From Aliiroseovarius subalbicans (lineage in GTDB: Bacteria > Pseudomonadota > Alphaproteobacteria > Rhodobacterales > Rhodobacteraceae): 64,000 nucleotides of DNA. This document shows positions 7,472 to 18,237 of the stretch, in pieces (position 1 is the stretch's first letter; every line of letters starts with the position of its first letter). Position numbers and translations under genes: made by a program. Location: NCBI RefSeq assembly GCF_022678625.1, contig NZ_JALBYQ010000002.1, forward strand, positions 62,001 to 126,000. Direction: 5' to 3'. Under the pieces are notes generated by a model, which ran no database searches, had not been told where the DNA came from, and saw only the letters and a list, made by a program, of their open reading frames with translations.

Positions 7472-8613
7472 TTCTGTCTTGCCTTATGAACATGCGCCGA
7501 TTGCACCAGCCCGAAGCCGACCAGCAACACCAGCATCGCGGAACCGCCATAGCTGACCATTGGTAAAGGCACCCCCACCACCGGAGCCAGCCCCATGACC
7601 ATCGACATGTTCACGGCGAAGAACAGAAAGAAGGTCGTGGCGATGCCCAGGGTCAGAAGCGAGCTGAACCGATCGCGGTTTTGCAACGCGGTGACCACGC
7701 AGAAGATGATGATAAGAAGATACATCGCCAACAGCGATGCGGCGCCTAGAAAACCGAATTCTTCCGCCAGAGTGGTGAAGATGAAATCGGTGTGTTTTTC
7801 TGGCAGAAAACTCAGCCGTGATTGCGTGCCCTGCATGAAGCCTTTACCGGTCCACCCGCCTGACCCAAGCGTGATCTTGGACTGGGTGATGTGATAGCCT
7901 GCGCCCAAAGGGTCGCTGGCCGGGTCCAGGAAAGTGTCGATCCGGCGGTATTGGTAATCCTTCAGAATCTGCCACTCGGTCCCTTTCGAGACCAGAACGG
8001 CCGTGACCAACCCGACCCCTGCCGCGATCACCGCGATGAAATAAAACAGGTTTACGCCCGCCAGGAACATCATCGCCCCGCCGCCAGCAACCAGAAGGAT
8101 CGAGGTGCCAAGGTCCGGTTGGCGCAGCACCATCGCGGTTGGCACAAGGATCATCGCAAGCGGTAGGAGGACCCAAAGTGGGCGCGACACTTTCGACACG
8201 TCCAGCCAGTCGTAATAGGCCGCAAGCACCATCACGAGGGTGATCTTGGTCAGCTCAGAGGGTTGCAAGCGCATAAAACCCAGGTCGATCCAACGCTGCG
8301 CACCCATGCCCGTGACGCCGACAAGGTCGACCAGAAGCAGCAGGATGAGCGACGCGCCAAACGCCAGCACGGCCATGTTGCGCCAGAACCAGATCGGCAC
8401 CATCGCGATGATGAACATCAGGCTCATGCCCAGGGCGAAACGCTTCATCTGCGCGCCCGCCCAGGGGTCCATTGACCCGCCCGCGACGGAATAGAGCATG
8501 AGAAATCCAAGCCCCGCGACACTGGTCAGCAAGATGACGAGCACCCAGTTGATATAGAGCACTTTGCGCAGGCCGGTGGGCACGAATTTCACGTTGTATT
8601 CAAGATAGCTCAT
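7468..8613 (-). CDS. rodA: Rod shape-determining glycosyltransferase RodA
   Basis: 381-residue SEDS-family membrane protein with about ten hydrophobic segments. RodA polymerises lipid II glycan strands during side-wall growth together with PBP2. Typical SEDS sequence includes GMGAQRWIDLGFMRLQPSEL (near residue 105), QPDLGTSILL, GFMQGTQSRLSFLPEKHTDF and the C-terminal LPMVSYGGSAML. Its start overlaps the mrdA stop (8610-8613) and its stop overlaps the ghrA start, both as ATGA, pointing to coupled translation from the same transcript as mreBCD. Confidence 0.96.
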   Translation of the reverse strand: MSYLEYNVKFVPTGLRKVLYINWVLVILLTSVAGLGFLMLYSVAGGSMDPWAGAQMKRFALGMSLMFIIAMVPIWFWRNMAVLAFGASLILLLLVDLVGVTGMGAQRWIDLGFMRLQPSELTKITLVMVLAAYYDWLDVSKVSRPLWVLLPLAMILVPTAMVLRQPDLGTSILLVAGGGAMMFLAGVNLFYFIAVIAAGVGLVTAVLVSKGTEWQILKDYQYRRIDTFLDPASDPLGAGYHITQSKITLGSGGWTGKGFMQGTQSRLSFLPEKHTDFIFTTLAEEFGFLGAASLLAMYLLIIIFCVVTALQNRDRFSSLLTLGIATTFFLFFAVNMSMVMGLAPVVGVPLPMVSYGGSAMLVLLVGFGLVQSAHVHKARQK

Positions 8614-10556
8614 ACCCGATCGCGCCCCTCGCTGGGCTCGACCGGTGCGCGCAGGTCAAGGTTGTTTTGCTGGCTGCGGATCGTGCCGCGCTGGCTGGAG
8701 GGATAGGCCGACAAGGGCGGCAAACCATCGTAATGCGCCTGCAGCAGGATATCGCGGCCGATGGGGGCCGCTGCGGTCGACCCGCCGCCGCCGTGCTCCA
8801 CCACGACGCTGACCGCGATGCGCGGGTTGTCGTGCGGGGCATAGCAGACGAACAGGGCGTGGTCGCGCCGCTCCCACGGCAAATCGGCGTTCGAGGTCAC
8901 GCCGCGCGCGCGCTCGGCCTTGGTGATGTTGCGCACCTGGCTTGTGCCGGTTTTGCCGGCCATGCGCAGCCCTTCGGCCACGACCTTTGACCGGCCCGCG
9001 GTGCCGCGTTGACCGTTCACGACCTCATACATACCGCGCCGCACGGCGGCCAGGTTTTCAGGATCGATGCCCTCCAGCGGCACGTTGCCCTTGATCGGTG
9101 TTTCGACCCCGTCGATGGCGCGCACCAGGCGCGGCTCGATCGCCGTGCCCGACGCAATGCGCGCCGTCATTACCGCCAGTTGCAGAGGTGAGGCCAGCAC
9201 GAAACCCTGCCCGATCGACGCGTTCAGGCTGTCGCCCACGACCCATTCGCCCTTGCCGCTTTCCAGCTTCCAGGATTTTGTCGGCATCAGTCCGCGCGCA
9301 ATGCCCGACAGCGGCAGGTCATGCTTTTCGCCCAGACCCAGCTTGCGCCCCATCGCGGAAATCCGTTCGATCCCTGCCCGCTGCGCCAGGTCATAGTAAT
9401 AGACATCGCAGCTTTCGCGCAGGCTTTTCACCAGATTGACCTTGCCGTGACCGCCGCGTTTCCAGCAATGGAAGCGGCGGTTGTGCAGCTCGGTATACCC
9501 GTTGCATGTCACGGTCTCATCAAGGTCGATCAGGTCGTCTTCCAACGCCGCCAGCGCGGTCACCATCTTGAAGGTCGAACCGGGCGGGTAAAGACCCGCA
9601 GCGCTTTTGTTGTACAGCGGGCGATAAGGGTCTTCGTTCAACGCTTTGTAATCGGCCAAGGAAATGCCGTGCACGAACTTGTTCGGGTCGAAGGTGGGCG
9701 CTGATCCAATGGCCAGGATGTCGCCCGTCACTGTGTCCATCACCACCGCCGCCGCGCTTTCGCCTGCCAACCGTTGCTGCACGTAATTCTGCAAAGAATG
9801 GTTGATGGTCAGCTGAACATTCTGCCCCGCGTCCCCTTCCTGTCGCCCAAGTTCGCGCATCACGCGGCCGACCGCGTTGACCTCGATCTGACGAGTGCCC
9901 GCCGAGCCACGAAGGCTGCGCTCCAGCTTCGCTTCGACCCCGGATTTGCCGATCTGGAAACGCGGGATCTGCAACAACGGGTCCTGGTCGTCCAATCGGC
10001 TGAGGTCATAGTCCGACACCGGGCCGACATAGCCCAGAATATGGGCCAGATCGCTATCAAGCGGATAGATCCGGCTCAGCCCGACCTCAGGCGTCACACC
10101 CGGAAGCGCGGGCGCGTTCACGGCGACCTCGGCGAAGTCCTCCCAGGTAATTCGATCCGCGACGGTCACCGGAACGAAGGGGCTGCGCCGCTTCATTTCC
10201 TTCACCGCGTCGGCGGTTTCTTCGGGGTCCAGCGCAACAAGATGGGCCAGGCGGGCGATGATCTCCTCCGGGTCGCCCGCATCCTCGCGCACCATGACGA
10301 TGCGGTAATTCTGTTCATTGCCCGCCAGAAGCACGCCCTTGCGGTCATAGACCAGGCCACGGGCGGGCGGGATCAGGCGGATATTGATGCGGTTTTCATC
10401 GGCAAGCATGCGGTATTCGTCGGCTTGATCCACCTGCATAAACCGCATGCGCCCGATTAAGAGCCCGGCAAAGGTCATCTGCACGCCGCCCAAAAACAGA
10501 CCACGGCGCGAAATACTGCGTGCGCTGCGCTCAGTATCTGCGGGAGACCGTCTCAT
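8610..10556 (-). CDS. mrdA: Penicillin-binding protein 2
   Basis: The 648-residue class B PBP is the peptidoglycan transpeptidase of the elongasome. An N-terminal membrane anchor lies at about 18-38. The pedestal domain starts with the conserved RGLVYDRKGVLLA, and the transpeptidase domain has Ser327-Thr-Phe-Lys (PPGSTFK), the Ser382-Cys-Asp triad in place of the more common SxN, and Lys535-Thr-Gly-Thr. The SCD form is found in PBP2 proteins. The length is normal for PBP2. It overlaps mreD upstream and rodA downstream by four bases each. This is a beta-lactam target (mecillinam class), so it is expected to be essential. Confidence 0.96.
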   Translation of the reverse strand: MRRSPADTERSARSISRRGLFLGGVQMTFAGLLIGRMRFMQVDQADEYRMLADENRINIRLIPPARGLVYDRKGVLLAGNEQNYRIVMVREDAGDPEEIIARLAHLVALDPEETADAVKEMKRRSPFVPVTVADRITWEDFAEVAVNAPALPGVTPEVGLSRIYPLDSDLAHILGYVGPVSDYDLSRLDDQDPLLQIPRFQIGKSGVEAKLERSLRGSAGTRQIEVNAVGRVMRELGRQEGDAGQNVQLTINHSLQNYVQQRLAGESAAAVVMDTVTGDILAIGSAPTFDPNKFVHGISLADYKALNEDPYRPLYNKSAAGLYPPGSTFKMVTALAALEDDLIDLDETVTCNGYTELHNRRFHCWKRGGHGKVNLVKSLRESCDVYYYDLAQRAGIERISAMGRKLGLGEKHDLPLSGIARGLMPTKSWKLESGKGEWVVGDSLNASIGQGFVLASPLQLAVMTARIASGTAIEPRLVRAIDGVETPIKGNVPLEGIDPENLAAVRRGMYEVVNGQRGTAGRSKVVAEGLRMAGKTGTSQVRNITKAERARGVTSNADLPWERRDHALFVCYAPHDNPRIAVSVVVEHGGGGSTAAAPIGRDILLQAHYDGLPPLSAYPSSQRGTIRSQQNNLDLRAPVEPSEGRDRV

Positions 10557-11092
10557 GCGCGTTGCCGCAGGATTTCAGCCTCGGCTGCAGTGATCTTACG
10601 CACCCCCAGGGCCGCGGTAGACAGAAACACAACCGCCGGGTAGGTCAGCACGGTCATGATCAGGCGCAGAACCGACAGGCCGAAGCTGACCTGATCGATA
10701 AAGAAGATCGACAGGATCAACCGATCCGCCAAAAGCATCATCGCCATCACCGCCGTGACCATCGCCCATTCCACCAGAAATGGCAGGTCGCGCGACAGGT
10801 GATCGCGCGCGCGCAGGAATTCGACCCCAATGAGAACCACCGCGGGCCACAGGCCGGGCGGGCGCTGAAACAGCATGTCGGTCAGCAAAAACAGCGCGGC
10901 GACCAACAGCGCCGGCACATAGTCCGGGCGTCGCATGACCCAGGCGAAGGTCAGGCACAGTAGCAAGTCGGGACCGGGAAAGCGCCCCTCGCCGATCGAC
11001 ATCGGCAAAATGCGTACGAAGATGACAAAACCCGCCATGCCCAGGAACAACAGGCGATATAGCCAAGTGCGCATGGTCGGATGGTCGATCAT
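10553..11092 (-). CDS. mreD: Rod shape-determining protein MreD
   Basis: A 179-residue integral membrane protein with about five or six hydrophobic helices. MreD sequences diverge fast, so the call rests on length, topology, the internal PMSIGEGRFPGPDLLLCLTFA segment (common in alphaproteobacterial MreD) and position exactly between mreC and mrdA. MreD links MreC to the membrane part of the elongasome. Both ends overlap their neighbours by four bases. A charged C-terminal tail (ITAAEAEILRQRA) follows the last helix. Confidence 0.9.
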   Translation of the reverse strand: MIDHPTMRTWLYRLLFLGMAGFVIFVRILPMSIGEGRFPGPDLLLCLTFAWVMRRPDYVPALLVAALFLLTDMLFQRPPGLWPAVVLIGVEFLRARDHLSRDLPFLVEWAMVTAVMAMMLLADRLILSIFFIDQVSFGLSVLRLIMTVLTYPAVVFLSTAALGVRKITAAEAEILRQRA

Positions 11093-11991
11093 TCCACCAC
11101 CTCCACAGGCACCCCAGCCACCGGTGGCAGGGGATTTGTAACCACCATCGCGCCCGGTTCCCGGATCGCCTCGCTGCCATGCGAACGGAGCACGCGCAGG
11201 AATTCCAACCGTTCATAATCGGCCGCCAGGCGCACCCGCAGACGGCGGTCCGATCCTTGCGCAACGTGACCGACCAGAAGCCCCGCAGGAAACACCCCGC
11301 CGTCGCCTGAGGTGATCACCCGGTCGCCCGGCCGAACCAGGTCGGGCGTTTCCAGAAACTCGACAGGTGGGGCGGCGGAATTGTCACCGGCCAAAAGCGC
11401 ATTCTGCCCCGAGGGCTGAATTGTCACCGGAATGCGGCTGTTGCTGTCGGTGACCAGGATCACGCGGCTGGTTTGTTTCCCAACGCCAGAAATGCGCCCC
11501 ACCAGGCCCACGCCGTCCATCGCCGCCCAGCCGTCGACCACGCCGTCCCGCGCACCGATGTTCAACAGCACGGATTGGCGGAATGGCGAGCCGCTGTCGG
11601 CCAACACCACGCCGGTAACGAAAGACAGCCGCGCGTCCAGCCGCACGTTGTTCAGGTCCAACAGTTTCGCGTTTTCCTGTTCAAGCTGAAGGGCGGCTTC
11701 TTTCCAGGCCTTCATCTGCTGCAATTCGCGGCGCAGCTCCTGGTTTTGTTCATAAATCCGGGCGTAGCTCTGAAAATCCTCGACCATGCCCGCGACCTTG
11801 GTCACCGGCACCAGCGCCCAGTCGAACGACGGCACGACCTTGTCGACCAATGCTGCACGAAACCGTTCAACCCGTGGGCTGTCGATCCGCCACAGCAGGA
11901 AGATGCCGACCAGCAACAACACGAGAGACCCGACCAGAATGCGTCTGATCGGGCGGACATAGTCCTCGCTGTTGCCTCGGTCTTTTGCCAA
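11089..11991 (-). CDS. mreC: Cell-shape protein MreC
   Basis: 300 residues: a cytoplasmic start, one transmembrane helix (about 17-40), a coiled-coil segment (about 75-110; QNQELRRELQQMKAWKEAAL) and the periplasmic MreC beta domain with VLADSGSPFRQSVLLNIGARDG and RVILVTDSNSRIPVTI. It scaffolds the elongation complex, binding PBP2. The coil supports dimer or filament assembly. mreC begins 28 bases after mreB, and its stop overlaps the mreD start. Confidence 0.95.
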   Translation of the reverse strand: MAKDRGNSEDYVRPIRRILVGSLVLLLVGIFLLWRIDSPRVERFRAALVDKVVPSFDWALVPVTKVAGMVEDFQSYARIYEQNQELRRELQQMKAWKEAALQLEQENAKLLDLNNVRLDARLSFVTGVVLADSGSPFRQSVLLNIGARDGVVDGWAAMDGVGLVGRISGVGKQTSRVILVTDSNSRIPVTIQPSGQNALLAGDNSAAPPVEFLETPDLVRPGDRVITSGDGGVFPAGLLVGHVAQGSDRRLRVRLAADYERLEFLRVLRSHGSEAIREPGAMVVTNPLPPVAGVPVEVVE

Positions 11992-12019
11992 ACGGGCCTC
12001 CCGATGCGGCCATCCGGCC

Positions 12020-13123
<1,104 letters not shown>

Positions 13124-13220
13124 TTATAGGGGCCTCTCGGAGGCAGGAAAAGGGGGAAGCCGTGAATGCCCGGCGCCTTTTCGCCAAACGGGGTGCGGCC
13201 AAGCTGTTGAAAACAGACTC

Positions 13221-13271
13221 GAATGTTCGATTCTTGATAGTCTCAGCCCGTGGACACTACAATGTTCGATC
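13221..13271. repeat. Two AATGTTCGAT copies upstream of mreB
   Basis: AATGTTCGAT occurs at about 13222-13231 and again at 13261-13270, roughly 39-40 bases apart (near four helical turns) in the non-coding stretch between mreB and the MFS gene. The second copy is followed by a small dyad, CCGAA...TTCGG. Such spacing would put both copies on one DNA face, so a paired protein-binding site is possible. It is not the alphaproteobacterial LexA form (GTTC-N7-GTTC). No known regulator is assigned. Confidence 0.3.
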
Positions 13272-13320
13272 CGAAATGTCGGATTCGGAGAAATACGGGC
13301 GGGACCGGGACGAGGGAAAA

Positions 13321-14646
13321 TTATCCAGCAGGTGGCCACTTCACGTGAAGGTCATCAATGACGAATTCGTGGGAATGCGGCGCATCGTGTGCGCACAGGT
13401 GCGGATGATCCGCGGGCAGGTCTGGATGTTCATGTGCCTGTGTTTCCGCCATCCCGGCGGGCCAGATCCAATGCGCCACAGCCACGCCCACCAATGCGAT
13501 CCCCCCCAGGATGGCCAGGGCCGCCGGCAACCCGAACACTCCCCCAACCCAGCCCGCAAGAGGATAGGTCAGCAACCAGCAAGCATGGGACAGCGCAAAT
13601 TGCGCCGCGAACAAAGCCGGGCGGTCCTCGGGATGGGCCGAGCGTTTCAGAAGCCGCCCCGAGGGCGTCAGAACCGCGGAATAGCCCATCCCGATCGCGG
13701 CCCAGAGCGCAAGCAGCACCGACCAGGGCGGCAGGCCCAGACGCGATAGCCACAAGCCGAGCCCCAGCGACAGGGCGACGAGAAAGGCCCCAGCAGGCAT
13801 CATCACGGACCGGTCCGGTATACGGTCCAAAAGGCGCGGCAGGATGAGGGCCGCCAGCATCGACCCGGCTCCGAACGCGGCCATTGCCACGCCCAACGCG
13901 CGGTCCCCGGCGCCATAGCCGACCTTGACCAGCACCACCGTGTTGACCAGCACAAAGGCGCCGACAGCCGCGGCCGCCAGGTTCAGCGCCAGCAAGCCGC
14001 GCAGGCGCGGCGTGGCCAGATAGATTCGGCTGCCGCGTGTCAGGCGGTCGCGAAACGGGCGCGTTGTGGCCGGGCGCGGAATCGGCATCCGCGCCCGCAA
14101 GACCAGCATCGCTGAGACCAGAAAACCGACCACGGCGCCCGCGAACAGGCCATGAAAGCTCATCACCGTCAGCAACAGCGCCGCCAGGGCGGGAGACAAC
14201 AGGTTTTCGATGTCATAGGCCAGCCGCGACAAGGACAGGGCGCGGGTATAATCCCGTTCCTTAGGCAGAATGTCAGGAATGGTGGCCTGAAACACCGGTG
14301 TGAAAGTGGCCGATGCGGCCTGCAGCAGGAAAATCAGCACGTAGACCTGCCACACTTCGGTGATGAAAGGCAGCGCCATCGCAACCGTCGCGCGGGCTAG
14401 GTCTGCGGCGACCATCACCGCCTTGCGCGGCAAGGTGGCCGTGATCGCTGCCATCACCGGCGACAGGCCGACATAAGCGAGCATCTTGATCGCATAGGCT
14501 GTGCCCAGCACCATGCCGGCGCGCTCTCCCGCCAGCGAAAACGCCAGCAAGCCCAGCGCGACCGTCATCAGGCCCGATCCCAAAAGGGCCACGACCTGAG
14601 CTGCGAACAGCGTCGCGAACGTCCGATTTTTAAAAAGGGTGATCAT
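13321..14646 (-). CDS. MFS transporter with His-rich C-terminal tail
   Basis: 441 residues with about eleven or twelve hydrophobic segments and the major-facilitator layout: an N-terminal FATLFAAQVVALLGSGLMTVA and a cytoplasmic-loop LPRKAVMVAADLARA in the position of the A-like motif. The family is closest to the drug/unknown-solute MFS group; no substrate can be named. The last 44 residues after the final helix are hydrophilic and hold eight His and one Cys (AHEHPDLPADHPHLCAHD...), which suggests a metal-binding cytoplasmic tail. It lies 39 bases downstream of leuA on the same strand, but its function seems unrelated. Confidence 0.85.
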   Translation of the reverse strand: MITLFKNRTFATLFAAQVVALLGSGLMTVALGLLAFSLAGERAGMVLGTAYAIKMLAYVGLSPVMAAITATLPRKAVMVAADLARATVAMALPFITEVWQVYVLIFLLQAASATFTPVFQATIPDILPKERDYTRALSLSRLAYDIENLLSPALAALLLTVMSFHGLFAGAVVGFLVSAMLVLRARMPIPRPATTRPFRDRLTRGSRIYLATPRLRGLLALNLAAAAVGAFVLVNTVVLVKVGYGAGDRALGVAMAAFGAGSMLAALILPRLLDRIPDRSVMMPAGAFLVALSLGLGLWLSRLGLPPWSVLLALWAAIGMGYSAVLTPSGRLLKRSAHPEDRPALFAAQFALSHACWLLTYPLAGWVGGVFGLPAALAILGGIALVGVAVAHWIWPAGMAETQAHEHPDLPADHPHLCAHDAPHSHEFVIDDLHVKWPPAG

Positions 14647-14685
14647 GCGGGCGAGTGTAAACCCGCCCGCGATCCGGTCAATGGA

Positions 14686-16224
<1,539 letters not shown>

Positions 16225-16242
16225 GTCTCTGATCTTTCGTGT

Positions 16243-16322
16243 TTCTTAGCCGTGGAGGTTGTGGCGCAGGGTGCATCCTCTGAGCGGTCGCGCCTGACGG
16301 CACGCTCAGAGGCGGCTAAGAA
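16243..16322 (-). promoter_or_regulatory. Leucine attenuator: two nested 10-bp stems before leuA
   Basis: In the leuA transcript two perfect 10-bp stems can form. The outer stem pairs 16322-16313 (within the CTT CTT AGC codons of the leader peptide) with 16252-16243, just before the leuA ribosome site. The inner stem pairs 16312-16303 (CCTCTGAGCG, containing the leader stop) with 16286-16277 (CGCTCAGAGG). The two upstream arms are contiguous. A ribosome halted at the Leu codons would mask the outer arm and free the leuA start region. No T-run follows, so a translational or Rho-linked switch fits better than a simple intrinsic terminator. Pairing is seen; mechanism is inferred. Confidence 0.7.
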
Positions 16323-16389
16323 GCAGCAGCGCAGCACGACGGGCCGCCGGGGCGGTCGTGGGTCGTGCGATATGGGTCTGCTGTGCCAT
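16306..16389 (-). CDS. leuA leader peptide (27 residues, four consecutive Leu codons)
   Basis: The ATG at 16389 opens a 27-codon frame rich in Ala and Arg that ends ...RRAALLLLSRL and TGA (16308-16306). The four successive Leu codons are CTG CTG CTT CTT (16329-16318), with a fifth as the last codon. They lie directly before and inside the arms of the nested stems upstream of leuA, as in classical amino-acid attenuators. There is no ribosome site; instead a TATTAT hexamer ends seven bases before the ATG, so the RNA probably starts at or next to the AUG (leaderless), as known for trpL in Rhizobiales. Confidence 0.75.
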   Translation of the reverse strand: MAQQTHIARPTTAPAARRAALLLLSRL

Positions 16390-16390
16390 G

Positions 16391-16410
16391 CGGGCGATAA
16401 TAGCCGCCCG
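16391..16410 (-). promoter_or_regulatory. Candidate promoter of the leuA leader
   Basis: TATTAT (16402-16397, minus strand) lies seven bases before the leader ATG and could be a -10 hexamer giving a leaderless transcript. It sits inside a dyad, CGGGCG (16391-16396) and CGCCCG (16405-16410). No good -35 is present: at 16-18 bp spacing the sequence is only GTTTTCC. The element is weak on its own, and is proposed because of the leader peptide directly after it. Confidence 0.4.
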
Positions 16411-16636
16411 TTCGTAAAGGAAAACCCCCTTTTTGACCTGAATCACGGCGCAAATCGGCCTGGTGTGAGACCATCTGGCGAGAATTCGACGGAACGCATT
16501 CGGCGAACGCGATATGCCGCAGGGCTATTTCGCATACGGCGATATACAATCGTTCAAATTCGACCCCGTGGGGGTAATTTTCTTGCGGGTCGAGCGGGGA
16601 AGCGGCGGGCAATGGCCCGCGTATTAGGAGAACACC

Positions 16637-17905
16637 ATGGCACATGTTGTCGTTTTAGGCGCGGGACTGGGCGGGTCCATTCAGGCCTATGAGTTGAAAG
16701 AGACCCTGACAAAGTCAGACAAGATCACGGTCATTTCGAACAAACCCTATTTCCAGTTTACGCCATCGAACCCTTGGGCCGGGGTCAACTGGCGCAAGCA
16801 GGACGATATCACCATCGACCTTGCGCCGGTGATGAAACGTCGCGGGATCGACTTCATCTGCGACGGGGCGACCAAGTTGGTTCCCGAAGAAAACAAGATC
16901 GAGCTCGAGAGCGGCAAGGTCGTCGAATATGACTATCTTGTCATTGCCACTGGTCCGGACCTGGCGTTTGACGAGATCGAGGGCTTTGGCCCCGACGCCA
17001 ACACGCATTCGGTTTGCCATGTCGAACATGCCGCCGAAAGCGGTGCAAAGTGGGACGCGTTTTGTGCCAATCCCGGTCCGATCGTAATCGGTGCGGTGCA
17101 GGGGGCAAGCTGCTTTGGCCCGGCGTACGAATACCTGCTGACCATCGAAACCGACCTGCGCCGACGCAAGATCCGCGACAAGGTGCCGATGACCTTCGTC
17201 ACCTCGGAGCCCTATATCGGCCATCTGGGTCTGGGCGGGGTCGGCGACACCAAGGGTATGCTGGAAAGCATCCTGCGGGATCGGGACATCAAATGGGTCA
17301 CCAACGCAAAGGTCGACAAATTCGAGCCCGAGATGCTGCATTGCACCGAGATGAACGAAGACGGTAGCGTGAAAACGACGCACGAAATTCCGTTCAACTA
17401 TGCCATGATGCTGCCTGCCTTCCGGGGCATTCCCGCAGTGATGGGCATCGAAGGTCTGGTGAACCCGCGTGGCTTCATCGTGGTGGACGAATACCAGCGC
17501 AACCCGAAGTACCAGAACATCTTTGCCATCGGGGTGGCGATTGCGATCGCCCCGCCGGTGATGACGCCGGTGCCGACCGGCGTGCCGAAAACCGGGTTCA
17601 TGATCGAAAGCATGGTCACTGCCACGGCACACAACATGCCGCGCGTCATGCGGGGCGAAGAGCCGAACAACCTGCCCAGCTGGAACGCCTTCTGCCTGGC
17701 AGATTTTGGCGACCGGGGCGCGGCCTTCCTGGCCATGCCGCAAAACCCGCCGCGCAACGTGAACTGGACGGCACAGGGACGGTGGGTGCACTGGGCCAAA
17801 CTGGGCTTTGAATGGTACTTCATGCGCAAAATCCGCAAGGGTGTGAGCGAACCGTTCTATGAGCGCGCCATCATGAAGATGCTGAAGATCAACAAAATGC
17901 GGTGA
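16637..17905 (+). CDS. sqr: Sulfide:quinone oxidoreductase, type I
   Basis: 422 residues of flavoprotein disulfide-reductase fold that oxidises sulfide to polysulfide/sulfur and passes electrons to quinone at the membrane. The FAD-binding start is VVVLGAGLGG. All three catalytic Cys of the A. ferrooxidans-type enzyme are present: Cys127 (SVCHVEHA), Cys159 (GASCFGPAYEY) and Cys353 (WNAFCLADFGDRG). TSEPYIGHLGLGGVGD and PVPTGVPKTGFMIESM also match. The C-terminal segment with WVHWAKLGFEWYFMRKIRKG is the amphipathic membrane-binding helix region. The ATG follows TTAGGAGAACACC. The gene stands alone, divergent from leuA and ending in a terminator; no sox genes are near. A role in sulfide detoxification or energy gain is likely. 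Confidence 0.94.
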   Translation: MAHVVVLGAGLGGSIQAYELKETLTKSDKITVISNKPYFQFTPSNPWAGVNWRKQDDITIDLAPVMKRRGIDFICDGATKLVPEENKIELESGKVVEYDYLVIATGPDLAFDEIEGFGPDANTHSVCHVEHAAESGAKWDAFCANPGPIVIGAVQGASCFGPAYEYLLTIETDLRRRKIRDKVPMTFVTSEPYIGHLGLGGVGDTKGMLESILRDRDIKWVTNAKVDKFEPEMLHCTEMNEDGSVKTTHEIPFNYAMMLPAFRGIPAVMGIEGLVNPRGFIVVDEYQRNPKYQNIFAIGVAIAIAPPVMTPVPTGVPKTGFMIESMVTATAHNMPRVMRGEEPNNLPSWNAFCLADFGDRGAAFLAMPQNPPRNVNWTAQGRWVHWAKLGFEWYFMRKIRKGVSEPFYERAIMKMLKINKMR

Positions 17906-17927
17906 CCCAACCGCTGGACCGAACCAC

Positions 17928-17955
17928 AGGCCGCCTTGCTGGGGCGGCCTGTTTT
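17928..17955 (+). terminator. Intrinsic terminator of sqr
   Basis: AGGCCGCC (17928-17935) pairs with GGCGGCCT (17943-17950) over a seven-base loop and is followed by GTTTT. It starts 23 bases after the sqr stop codon. Confidence 0.85.
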
Positions 17956-18237
17956 CGGCCACCCGCCCCGTCTGCTCTCCAATCAAGATCTACCAGCAGA
18001 GAGGCAAGATTCGGCGGCTCGACTCCGACGTGTTTGCTGCTGACGGTTTGGGAATTTCCAACCTCCTCCAACAGGCCCTGGAAATCGGTGTCGAACAGAA
18101 TCTGAAGGTCGAACAGGAAAAGCTTGGTCAGGGTTGTGGGCAGTCTTTCAAGCGCCGGTCGCGCTATGGCTTAAAAAGCGACCACACCTGTCCTGACTAA
18201 AGGGCACTCTCACTTTTCATTCAGCCGGTCGAAAAGG
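17956..18237. other. Intergenic stretch with a start-less minus-strand frame
   Basis: This is the remaining part of the sqr-MORN gap. On the minus strand a frame open from just after TAA near 18171 reads ...PTTLTKLFLFDLQILFDTDFQGLLEEVGN and runs into the sqr terminator region, without an ATG or ribosome site. Its amino-acid make-up looks protein-like over about 50 residues, so it may be a decayed gene fragment; I recognise no family. Nothing else is seen apart from GC-rich spacer. Confidence 0.2.

Noticed and set aside
13221-13271. LexA box in front of mreB
   Set aside because: GTTC occurs twice, but not with the seven-base spacing of the alphaproteobacterial LexA site.
16390-16636. SqrR/BigR operator upstream of sqr
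   Set aside because: I looked for ATTC-N8-GAAT. Isolated ATTC and GAAT words occur but not in the right spacing.
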